Shown: positions 14,540 to 21,282 of the stretch, in pieces
Layout: every line of letters starts with the position of its first letter
Position numbering within the stretch: position 1 is the stretch's first letter
Source of the DNA: Comamonadaceae bacterium
GTDB taxonomy: Bacteria; Pseudomonadota; Gammaproteobacteria; Burkholderiales; Burkholderiaceae_C
NCBI GenBank assembly: GCA_947454695.1
Contig: CANGMW010000012.1
Coordinates: 1-21,624 of the forward strand
Length of the DNA: 21,624 nt
Reading direction: 5' to 3'
The notes under the pieces: model-generated
Databases searched by the model: none
What the model was told of the DNA's origin: nothing
Seen by the model: only the letters and a program-made list of their open reading frames with translations
Position numbers and translations under genes: made by a program

Positions 14540-15463
14540 TTAAGCGTTCAAGGACTTCAGGTCGTTTGATTTTGCAAATTCACCCGCACTCATTTTTTTG
14601 CCGCCCTCAGGTTTGAGTTTGAGGATTTCAATCATCCCGCCTTGGGCGTTGATGAAAATGGCGTCTTCTGTGATGCGCGTGATCTCTCCGGGCTTGCCGC
14701 TGACCGCGCCGAACGTGCGCGTCAGGTGCTTGCGGCAATCAAACACATGCACGCGGGTTTCAGCGAGTGTGGTCCAAGCGCCAGGGGCGGGGTTGCAAGC
14801 CCGGATCAGGTTGTAGACCTGATCGACATGGTTGGCCCAATTGATGTGTGACTCAGCCGCCTTGAACCAGCCTTCATAGCTGGCCTGGCTTTCGTCCTGC
14901 ACCAACTCCTGGTGTTTGCCGGCGACCACCAGATCAGCGGCTTGCAGCATCGCTTGCACACCCAGCGGAAACAGGGCATTGAAATACACATCACCCAAAG
15001 TGTCGTGGGGCCCGATGGGGCAACGCTTTTGCAGGATGACCGGGCCCTCATCGAGACCGTCGGTGGGACGGAATATCGTCAGGCCGGTTTCCGAGTCGCC
15101 ACGGGCAATCGGCCAGTTGATGGACGAGGGCCCTCGGTATTTGGGCAGCAGAGAAGGGTGGTATTGAATGGTGCCGTGCTTGGGGATGTTCACCAAGGTT
15201 TGGGGTGCGAACTGCAACACAAACGCCATCACCCCGATGTCAGCATTCAAGTCACGCATGGCCTGCTCGGCCTCGGCACTTTTGAGGGACGCAAACTGGA
15301 ACACCTTCAAGCCCAAGGCATCGGCAGCAGCGCGAAGCGCATCGGGCTTTTCGCCGGGTTTTTCCGGCTTGCAAAAAACGCCTGCAACCTCGTCGCCACG
15401 TGCCAGAAAAGCTTCCAGCGTGGCCTTGCCAAAGTCCTGCTGTCCAATGAACGCAATTCTCAT
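14540..15463 (-). CDS. Formyltransferase-fold protein, 10-formyl-THF hydrolase-like (ALDH1L N-domain type)
   Basis: A 307-aa protein of the formyl_trans_N plus Fmt_C fold. The order MRIAFIGQQDFG, HGTIQYHPSLLPKYRG, SSINWPIARGD, TDGLDEGPVILQK, ASYEGWFK, INWANHVDQVYNLIRACNPAPGAWT follows the hydrolase domain of 10-formyltetrahydrofolate dehydrogenase more closely than methionyl-tRNA formyltransferase. Likely catalytic residues are H102 and D138; the Asn two places before the His in Fmt is Gln100 here. It should bind 10-formyl-tetrahydrofolate and either release formate or pass the formyl group to an unknown acceptor. It starts 15 nt after the TauE/SafE gene with AGGA upstream, so the two form an operon. 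A housekeeping Fmt would normally sit beside def, which is absent here. Automatic annotation would probably call it Fmt. Confidence 0.85.
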   Translation of the reverse strand: MRIAFIGQQDFGKATLEAFLARGDEVAGVFCKPEKPGEKPDALRAAADALGLKVFQFASLKSAEAEQAMRDLNADIGVMAFVLQFAPQTLVNIPKHGTIQYHPSLLPKYRGPSSINWPIARGDSETGLTIFRPTDGLDEGPVILQKRCPIGPHDTLGDVYFNALFPLGVQAMLQAADLVVAGKHQELVQDESQASYEGWFKAAESHINWANHVDQVYNLIRACNPAPGAWTTLAETRVHVFDCRKHLTRTFGAVSGKPGEITRITEDAIFINAQGGMIEILKLKPEGGKKMSAGEFAKSNDLKSLNA

Positions 15464-15478
15464 GGGTCCGGTTCCTAC

Positions 15479-16282
15479 TTAACGGATCAAGAAATAAAGG
15501 GCGAGCATGTAAAGCACCACCGCAAATGCGCGCTTGAGGGGGCGGATGTCCATGCGGTGCGCCGTGCGGGCACCAAACGGTGCGGTGGTCATGCTCGCCA
15601 GCGAAATGAACAACAAGCCGGGTAAATACACGTAGCCCATGGCGCCTGCTGGCATTTCCGGCAGGTGTTGTCCTGCCAGGATGTAGCCCACGGTACCTGC
15701 CAAGGCGATGGGAAAACCCAAAGCGGAGGAGGTGGCCACGGCGTTGTGAATCTTCACGTTGCACCAGGTCATGAAGGGCACCGAGACAAACGCGCCGCCT
15801 GCACCGACCAGGGCTGACAACATGCCTATGACATTGCCCACGCCAAACATGCCCACGTTGCCAGGTAGCACACGGGTGGGTTTGGGTTTGCGATCTAAAA
15901 ACATTTGCGTGGCCGAGAAAGCCACAAACAAGGAGAACAAAATGCTCAGCGCTTTGGAGGGCATGGCCACGGCAATTTGCGCGCCAATCAGTGAGCCCAC
16001 CAAAATGCCGGGCGCCAGCACCCAGACCACCGGCCACATCACCGCGCCGCGTTTGTGGTGGGCTCGCACCGAAGAGATGGAGGTGAAGCAAATGGTGGCC
16101 AGAGACGTGGCGACTGCCATTTTGACCACGTAGTCGGCAGGGAAGCCTTTGGCGGTCAGGATGATGGTCATAAAGGGCACCATGATCATGCCGCCTCCGA
16201 TACCCAGCAGGCCCGCCAAAAATCCGGCAATGGCCCCCATGAGGGCGAGTTCAGCAATGAGTTGAGGTTCGATGTTCATCAT
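15479..16282 (-). CDS. TauE/SafE-family anion exporter
   Basis: A 267-aa inner-membrane protein with about eight hydrophobic helices and the family's glycine-rich first repeat (AGFLAGLLGIGGGMIMVPFM) and second repeat (MLSALVGAGGAFVSVPFMTW). TauE/SafE proteins export small anions such as sulfite, sulfoacetate or other organic acids; specificity cannot be read from sequence. I use the ATG at 16282 (the next codon is also ATG); an upstream TTG at 16309 would lie inside the 6S RNA 3' stem. No clear ribosome site is visible. The gene begins about 20 nt after the 6S RNA on the same strand and is followed 15 nt later by the formyl-folate gene. Export of formate or oxalate would suit the neighbourhood but is only a guess. 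Confidence 0.87.
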   Translation of the reverse strand: MMNIEPQLIAELALMGAIAGFLAGLLGIGGGMIMVPFMTIILTAKGFPADYVVKMAVATSLATICFTSISSVRAHHKRGAVMWPVVWVLAPGILVGSLIGAQIAVAMPSKALSILFSLFVAFSATQMFLDRKPKPTRVLPGNVGMFGVGNVIGMLSALVGAGGAFVSVPFMTWCNVKIHNAVATSSALGFPIALAGTVGYILAGQHLPEMPAGAMGYVYLPGLLFISLASMTTAPFGARTAHRMDIRPLKRAFAVVLYMLALYFLIR

Positions 16283-16301
16283 GGATAAGAGAGTTAAAGG
16301 T

Positions 16302-16470
16302 GTCTGCAAATGCCACCAGGCCGCATCCTGAACCGGGGTTCAGGTGGGCGAGGTCAGCGCGGGCGTCGGGTTCATCTGACGCGAGATGATCACACCTGCC
16401 AGGCAATGTTCCAAGCCCTGGCTCTAAGAGCATTGGTTCTAGGAATTTAAAGCCCGGTGGCTTTGCAGAC
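16302..16470 (-). ncRNA. ssrS: 6S RNA
   Basis: Regulatory RNA that mimics an open promoter and holds sigma70-RNA polymerase in stationary phase. On the minus strand the 5' end GTCTGCAAAGCCACCGGGC pairs with the 3' end GCCTGGTGGCATTTGCAGAC to form the closing stem. The inner 3' strand contains CACCTGAACCCGGGGTTCAGG, matching the conserved CACCTTGAACCAAGGGTTCA block of E. coli 6S RNA. The 169-nt length between stem ends is near the usual 180. A TACAAT -10 box ends 7 nt before the 5' G. It lies just downstream of zapA, the usual betaproteobacterial/gammaproteobacterial location. No terminator follows, so the primary transcript probably runs into the TauE gene and is trimmed. Confidence 0.9.
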
Positions 16471-16476
16471 GGGCCC

Positions 16477-16482
16477 ATTGTA
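16477..16482 (-). promoter_or_regulatory. 6S RNA promoter -10 element
   Basis: TACAAT on the minus strand ends 7 nt before the G that opens the 6S closing stem (16470), which fixes the transcription start well. The -35 region 17 nt upstream is GAAAAC, a poor match, and it overlaps the loop of a CAGGCC/GGCCTG hairpin at 16492-16511. Confidence 0.65.
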
Positions 16483-16522
16483 GGCGCTCAACAGGCCGCG
16501 TTTTCGGCCTGAAAAACATGCA

Positions 16523-16855
16523 TCACAAGAGTTGACCGTCGCCGCCGAGAACTTGATCCAGTCGTTGGAGTAAGCCTTGCAATTGCGGGCTGTTGTGCCC
16601 GTTGTCCACAGGGCTGTCGGAGCGAGGTGTTGCCGCCGGGTCGGGGGTGGCGTCTTTTGCGTCGTGGTTTTCAAAGGCCAGGTTGAGTGCGGCCAGCACG
16701 GCAATGCGGTCACGGGCTTTGACTTTACCGGCATCGCGAATCTTGCACATGGCCGTGTCCACACGCTCAACCGCATCCAAGAGGCGTGACTCGCCGCCTT
16801 CGGGGCAACCCAAAAGGTAGCTTTGTCCCATGATTTGAACTTCGAGCTGTTTCAT
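16523..16855 (-). CDS. zapA: Cell division protein ZapA
   Basis: A 110-aa FtsZ-associated protein that bundles FtsZ protofilaments at the division ring, in the cytoplasm. The N-terminal globular part MKQLEVQIMGQSYLLGCPEGGESRLLDAVERVD is the ZapA signature, followed by the long dimer helix (about 45-62) and a charged, Pro-rich linker. A short C-terminal coiled-coil segment (LQGLLQRLDQVL) ends the protein. The ATG overlaps the stop of the ZapB-like gene upstream (ATGA, 4 nt), so translation is coupled. 6S RNA follows on the same strand, the standard genomic pairing. Confidence 0.93.
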   Translation of the reverse strand: MKQLEVQIMGQSYLLGCPEGGESRLLDAVERVDTAMCKIRDAGKVKARDRIAVLAALNLAFENHDAKDATPDPAATPRSDSPVDNGHNSPQLQGLLQRLDQVLGGDGQLL

Positions 16856-17082
16856 GAAGCATCCTTGCTCGGCGCTGCGCCAGAGCTTTCAGTGAGCCGC
16901 TCTAAGAGCGAGTCCACCCGTGCCCGCGCTGCACCCAGACGCGACTTGAGCGAGTCCCGCTCAGCGGCCAGTCCTTGAACTTGTTGTTCGAGCAAGGCAT
17001 TGGTGCGAAGCAATTCTTCATGGCGAAGCAACAGGCGTTCAACACGCTCTGTGATTTGCTCGATTTGTTCAGGTGTGGCCAT
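16852..17082 (-). CDS. ZapB-like / TIGR02449-type coiled-coil protein
   Basis: A 76-aa almost entirely helical protein (MATPEQIEQITERVERLLLRHEELL then heptads through about residue 66) with an Ala/Ser-rich tail. Small coiled-coil proteins of this kind commonly precede zapA in proteobacteria and are annotated as TIGR02449 or ZapB-like; ZapB organises a cytoskeletal layer beside the Z ring with ZapA. The 4-nt overlap with zapA supports joint expression and a division role. The start is an ATG with a weak ribosome site. Whether it is a true ZapB orthologue cannot be settled from sequence by eye. Confidence 0.83.
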   Translation of the reverse strand: MATPEQIEQITERVERLLLRHEELLRTNALLEQQVQGLAAERDSLKSRLGAARARVDSLLERLTESSGAAPSKDAS

Positions 17083-17149
17083 AGGACGATGGTGCCAAGG
17101 ATAACTATTGTAGGGTTAGTGAAAGGCTTTACCGTAAAATTGCGTCTGT

Positions 17150-17349
17150 TGGTGCTCGCAGTGTGGTTCACACGCTGCAGTTCAACGGGAAGCAGGAGGT
17201 TGGCCCCAGGCCTTCTAACCTGCGCTGCCCCCGCAACGGTAAGTGGACGGATCGCAAGGTCCCGCTTTCATCATGAAGTCACTGGGTGTGTGAATCAAAC
17301 ACCTGGGAAGGCGATGAAGGTTGTTTCCATCAGCCCGGATACCGGCCAA
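17150..17349 (+). ncRNA. Cobalamin riboswitch
   Basis: A 5'-leader aptamer that binds adenosyl- or methylcobalamin and turns off B12 import. The conserved blocks are in order: ACGGGAAGCAGG, CTAACCTGCGCTGCCCCCGCAACGG TAAGTG (the B12-box core is GCTGCCCCCGCAACGGTAAG near 17220-17243), a CACTGGG/CCTGGGAAGGCG element, and the closing GCCCGGATACCGGCC (about 17333-17347). It lies 84 nt before the btuB start. A self-pairing TCACGCCGTGA and a CGCTGTC/GACGGCG hairpin in that space could be the expression platform. A TAAAAT at 17135-17140 is a possible -10. Edges are approximate. Confidence 0.93.
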
Positions 17350-17433
17350 ACAGGTGGCGTTGTGCTTGCATCACGCCGTGACGCCCATGCGCTGTCGGGG
17401 AAGACGGCGAGGGCTTATCTGTGGTTGTTTCCT

Positions 17434-19563
17434 ATGAACTTGGTTTACCGATCTGTACGCTGGCCTGTGCAGGGATTTGTTTTTTCCACGTGGTGCTTGA
17501 TGGGCTTGCCGGCGCATTCGCAAACGACTGCGATGCACGAGGTCGTGGTCACCGCCTCTCGCTTTGAAGAGTACCGCGTCAACGCGCCCATGGCTGTGCA
17601 GGTCTTGACCCAGGAAGACTTGGCCAATTCAGGGGTGTCCTCCGTTCCCGATGCCCTGCGCATGCTGGCGGGTATCAATGTCCGTAGCAATGCAACGGGG
17701 CAACTGGATTTGAATGCGGTGGTGGACCTGGGCGGGTTTGGTGTGACCGCTACGCAAAACACCTTGATTCTGGTGGACGGTCGCCCGCTCAACCCCATCG
17801 ACTCGTCGGAAATCGCCTGGGGCGGTGTCAACCTGTCGTCGATTGAGCGGATCGAAATCGCCACCGGCGGCGCGGCGGTGCAGTACGGCGCCGGCGCCAC
17901 CGGGGGGGTGATCAACATCATCACGCGCCAGGCCCAAAAAGATGCGAGCACCGTTCAATTCAGTGCCGGCTCATTCGGCACGGCGCAGGTCAATTTGCAA
18001 CTGGAGCGGCAAGCGGGCGATGTGAGCCTGGGGCTCCATGCCGGCGCCATGAAAACCGATGGCTGGCGTGAGAACAGCCAGGCGCAAGCGCAAAACCTTC
18101 TGGGGCGCTACAAAAAAGTGCTCGATGCGCACAGCTATGTGTTTGCAGAGCTGGGCGCTTCGCAACAGAACAACGGCTTCCCCGGCGGGGTCTTGAGCCC
18201 GGTAGGCGAGGGTGATCAACGTGCGGTGAAATTCAACAATGTCGGATCCAACAACTCGGTGACCCAAAACGTCTTACGGGTCGGCGGCTTCACGGCGCTG
18301 AGCGATTTGAGTTCCCTGGACATCGATTTGTCGTTCACCAAAAAAAGCAGTGACTTCAAGCAGCCTTACTACGACACCGCCGATTCCTTTGGCTCTTTTT
18401 ATGGTGTGGGCTATGTGACCGGGCCAGGACGATCCACCTTGGAGGCAGATGGAATCACCTTTTCCCCCAAATTCAAAACGCTGTTGGCCTCGGGCGGCAG
18501 TGTCGTGGCGGGCTACGACTTCGCCAAAGCCAGCCAGTCCGGGGCGGCCTTGTTCGGGTCTGCTGCCCAACAAGTCATTCTGGACAATCAAGTGCCTTAC
18601 GGCTACATGGGTCAGATCGTGACCGATGTGCAGTCGGTTCAGTTATTGAGTCACGCCCTGTATGCCTTGGGGCGACTGCCGGTCAGTGCGACCACCGAGC
18701 TCAGTGCGGGCTGGCGTCGCCAGGCACAAAATTTTGACAGCGCTGACACCAACAAATCCAGCGGTTTTCAGGCTATTCAGGGCCAGTACAGTGCCAATGC
18801 GTACGAGGGGGCGATCAACTTCAAACCGGCGTCCGATCTCAGGTACTTCGTGCGTTTGAACCAGTCGTTCCGATTTGCCAATACCGATGAGTATTGGGGC
18901 TTCGATCCCAATACCGGCGCGCGTGTTTTCTCAGGCGAGCTCAAGCCCCAGTCCACCCGCGCGTACGAACTCGGCTATGAGCAAAGCCTGGGCCCGCAAA
19001 GCTGGATGGTGGTGGCAGGGCAATCGATCACCCAAGATGAGATCCGCTACAACCCGAATTTCTACAGGAACTCCAATTTGGCGGACGATGTGTTGCGCGC
19101 CAATCTGACTGCCAATTACACCTTCGCGTTCAAGGGCGGCGGTCGATTGATGTTGGCGGGGCGTTTTCAGCGTGCTGAATTCCTGAATGGCGACTATGCC
19201 GGTCAAGCCTTGGGTTTGGTGCCTCATGCTATCTACACCGCGTCTTGGTTGCAGCCCCTGGATGCCCGCAACAAGCTGGGCCTGAGCCTGATGCATGTCT
19301 CCAGCCAGAGTTACGACATTGCGCCTGAATCTGCGGCGGGTAAAGAGCAGATGCCGGCCTACACCACGGCCGATCTGTTCTGGCGTTTCACGCAAGGACG
19401 GCTCGATGCCAAAGTCACCGTGAAAAACATCACCGGGTCTGTGTACAGCAATTACGGTGGCTATGGTGGGGTCCAACTGCCGGGTGCTAACTTGGCCTCG
19501 AGCTACTACTACTTTCCCTCCGATCCGCGCGCCATTCATGTCGGTTTGACCTACAGCTTCTGA
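17434..19563 (+). CDS. btuB: TonB-dependent outer-membrane cobalamin receptor BtuB
   Basis: A 709-aa outer-membrane beta-barrel that imports cobalamin using TonB energy. The chosen ATG at 17434 gives a signal peptide (about 1-30, ending PAHSQ) followed by a TonB box HEVVVTASR (35-43). The plug domain follows, with SVPDALRMLAGINV, ILVDGRPLNP, SIERIEIATGGAAVQYGAGATGGVINIITR. The barrel ends with the aromatic C-terminal strand HVGLTYSF. It is longer than E. coli BtuB (614) but within the range of betaproteobacterial BtuB-like receptors. The frame is open through the riboswitch (back to 16975), but that region is leader RNA, not protein. The ribosome site is weak, which fits translation control by the riboswitch. 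The operon continues with a 11-nt gap to the next gene. Confidence 0.93.
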   Translation: MNLVYRSVRWPVQGFVFSTWCLMGLPAHSQTTAMHEVVVTASRFEEYRVNAPMAVQVLTQEDLANSGVSSVPDALRMLAGINVRSNATGQLDLNAVVDLGGFGVTATQNTLILVDGRPLNPIDSSEIAWGGVNLSSIERIEIATGGAAVQYGAGATGGVINIITRQAQKDASTVQFSAGSFGTAQVNLQLERQAGDVSLGLHAGAMKTDGWRENSQAQAQNLLGRYKKVLDAHSYVFAELGASQQNNGFPGGVLSPVGEGDQRAVKFNNVGSNNSVTQNVLRVGGFTALSDLSSLDIDLSFTKKSSDFKQPYYDTADSFGSFYGVGYVTGPGRSTLEADGITFSPKFKTLLASGGSVVAGYDFAKASQSGAALFGSAAQQVILDNQVPYGYMGQIVTDVQSVQLLSHALYALGRLPVSATTELSAGWRRQAQNFDSADTNKSSGFQAIQGQYSANAYEGAINFKPASDLRYFVRLNQSFRFANTDEYWGFDPNTGARVFSGELKPQSTRAYELGYEQSLGPQSWMVVAGQSITQDEIRYNPNFYRNSNLADDVLRANLTANYTFAFKGGGRLMLAGRFQRAEFLNGDYAGQALGLVPHAIYTASWLQPLDARNKLGLSLMHVSSQSYDIAPESAAGKEQMPAYTTADLFWRFTQGRLDAKVTVKNITGSVYSNYGGYGGVQLPGANLASSYYYFPSDPRAIHVGLTYSF

Positions 19564-19574
19564 AACGAGCGCCC

Positions 19575-20378
19575 ATGAACCTCTCGCCCCAACGCATTGT
19601 TTGCCTCACCGAGGAAACGACCGAGTGGTTGTACCTGCTGGGGGAACAAGCGCGCATTGTGGGCATATCGGGCTTCACGGTGCGTCCCGCCCGGGCCCGT
19701 CAGGAGAAACCGCGGGTCAGTGCATTTTTGAGCGCCAAGCTCGACAAAATTTTGGCGCTCGAGCCCGACTGCGTCTTCGGGTTTTCTGACTTGCAGGCTG
19801 ACATTGCCAGCGCCTTGATTCGTCAGGGCGTTCAGGTCACGGTCTTCAACCAGCGCAGCGTGGCGGGCATATTGGCCATGATGTACCAGGTCGCGGCCAT
19901 GGTGGGTCAGGCCGAACAGGGACTGGCCAGGATTGCCATGATCGAGCAGCAACTCGAAGCCATCAAACGCCAGGCCGCCAGTCTGCCGCGTCGCCCGCGT
20001 GTTTATTTTGAAGAGTGGGACGAGCCGCACATCAGCGCGATTCAGTGGGTCTCGGAGTTGGTGGGTGTGGCGGGGGGCGATGATGTATTCCCCGAATTGG
20101 CCCGCGAGTCCTTGGGCAAAAACCGCATCATTGCCGACGGTGCCGAGATTGTTCGGCGTGCACCCGACATCGTCATCGGCTCCTGGTGCGGCAAGAAATT
20201 CCGCCCCGAAAAAGTCGCCGCCCGCGCCGGCTGGGAAGAGGTGCCCGCGGTTCGCCACCAGCAGCTGTTCGAGGTGAAGTCACCCGACATTCTGCAGCCC
20301 GGCCCCGCCGCACTGACCGATGGTGTGGCGGCCTTGCACCGCATCATCATGGCTTGGGGAGAAACCCATGGCGGCTAA
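19575..20378 (+). CDS. BtuF-like cobalamin-binding protein without signal peptide
   Basis: A 267-aa protein with the periplasmic-binding fold used by cobalamin and siderophore ABC importers: PQRIVCLTEETTEWLYLLGEQARIVGISGF, LDKILALEPDCVFGF, RPRVYFEEWDEPHISAIQWVSELV, and PDIVIGSW. It starts directly with the first beta strand and has no signal peptide; the upstream frame runs into btuB without another usable start, so it should be cytoplasmic. It lies between btuB and the exported BtuF, 11 nt after btuB and overlapping the next gene by 11 nt. A cytoplasmic corrinoid-binding or handling role is suggested by riboswitch control but unproven. Related proteins are often annotated simply as cobalamin-binding protein. 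Confidence 0.85.
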   Translation: MNLSPQRIVCLTEETTEWLYLLGEQARIVGISGFTVRPARARQEKPRVSAFLSAKLDKILALEPDCVFGFSDLQADIASALIRQGVQVTVFNQRSVAGILAMMYQVAAMVGQAEQGLARIAMIEQQLEAIKRQAASLPRRPRVYFEEWDEPHISAIQWVSELVGVAGGDDVFPELARESLGKNRIIADGAEIVRRAPDIVIGSWCGKKFRPEKVAARAGWEEVPAVRHQQLFEVKSPDILQPGPAALTDGVAALHRIIMAWGETHGG

Positions 20379-21282
20379 GAGCATCTCGCTGATGCGTGCA
20401 CTCAGAGCGGCGACCTGGTTGCTGCTGGCCGTCTGTGTCGGGCAAGCAGCGCATGCCGACATCCGCGTTCAGGACGACCGCGGCATCACCCAAGTGTGGC
20501 CAGTGCCGCCCCAGCGCATCGTGAGTCTGCTGCCTTCTTTTTCAGAGACCGTGTGCGCCTTGGGAGAATGCCAGCGCTTGGTGGGCGTGGACCGCTACTC
20601 GACCTTTCCGAAGCAGCTCCAGGCCTTGCCCCAGGTGGGGGGCGGATTGGATCCCAACCTCGAGGCTGTGGTGGCCCTCAAGCCCGATGTGGTGTTGATG
20701 TCCACCGCCACCAAAGCCGCGCAGCGACTGGAAGCTTTGGGTATCCAAGTGGTGGCGCTCAACACCCAGCAGCATGCGGATGTGCAACGACTGTTGGCAG
20801 TGATGGCCCGTTTATTGGGCTTGGAATCGCAGGGGACGGACGCGCAGCCCACGGGAGCGGTCAGCCAGCGTTATTGGCAGCAAGTGCAGGCTGGCGTGAA
20901 GGCGGCGGCGAGCCTGCCGGCCCGCCCGATCAAGGTGTACTTTGAAGTGAGCAGCGGGCCGTATGCGGCCAGCGCCTCGTCGTTCATCGGTGAGACCTTG
21001 ACGCTGCTGGGCGTGGGCAATGTGGTGCCTGCCACGATGGGGCCTTTTCCCAAAATCAACCCCGAGCTGGTGGTGCGTGCCGATCCGGATGTGATCATGC
21101 TCAGTGAAAGCCGTCTGGCACAACTTCAGCAGCGCCCGGGCTGGTCGCAACTGCGCGCCATGCGGCATCAACAGGTCTGTGTTTTCACAAATGCGCAAGC
21201 CGACATGATGGTCCGACCCGGACCACGGTTGGCTGAGGCCGCGCAAAGTATGGCCCAGTGCCTCAAGGGGGTTTTGAAATGA
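20368..21282 (+). CDS. btuF: Periplasmic cobalamin-binding protein BtuF
   Basis: Substrate-binding protein of the B12 ABC importer, 304 aa. The ATG at 20368, preceded by GGGGAGA, gives a clear signal peptide (1-30, cut after QAAHA). The mature part reads PQRIVSLLPSFSETVCALGECQRLVGVDRYSTFP, then LEAVVALKPDVVLM, IKVYFEVSSGPYAASASSFIGETLTLLG, and ADPDVIMLSES. These are the usual lobes joined by a long helix. The start lies inside the end of the leaderless BtuF-like gene (11-nt overlap), and the stop overlaps the btuC start (ATGA), so translation along the operon is coupled. The substrate assignment rests on the riboswitch and on btuB. Confidence 0.92.
   Translation: MAAKSISLMRALRAATWLLLAVCVGQAAHADIRVQDDRGITQVWPVPPQRIVSLLPSFSETVCALGECQRLVGVDRYSTFPKQLQALPQVGGGLDPNLEAVVALKPDVVLMSTATKAAQRLEALGIQVVALNTQQHADVQRLLAVMARLLGLESQGTDAQPTGAVSQRYWQQVQAGVKAAASLPARPIKVYFEVSSGPYAASASSFIGETLTLLGVGNVVPATMGPFPKINPELVVRADPDVIMLSESRLAQLQQRPGWSQLRAMRHQQVCVFTNAQADMMVRPGPRLAEAAQSMAQCLKGVLK

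Noticed and set aside
14490..14540. AAAATTACA ... TGTAATTTT inverted repeat near the stop of the formyl-folate gene
   Set aside because: A+T-only arms separated by 33 nt in an A+T-rich spacer are likely chance. The stem would be weak as a terminator.
16251..16478. A 75-codon open frame on the minus strand after zapA
   Set aside because: It lies on the 6S RNA, whose closing stem, conserved 3' block and promoter explain the sequence.
16492..16511. CAGGCC/GGCCTG hairpin as a terminator of zapA
   Set aside because: No T-run follows on the minus strand and the hairpin overlaps the 6S -35 region. It may still affect read-through, but a terminator call is not supported.
16975..17433. N-terminal extension of btuB by 153 codons
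   Set aside because: The segment overlaps the ZapB-like gene and the riboswitch. A signal peptide and TonB box follow directly from the ATG at 17434.
17986..17992. GGTCAAT half-site in btuB, with similar half-sites in other genes
   Set aside because: These are single half-sites inside coding sequence without the facing arm and do not extend the proposed regulon.
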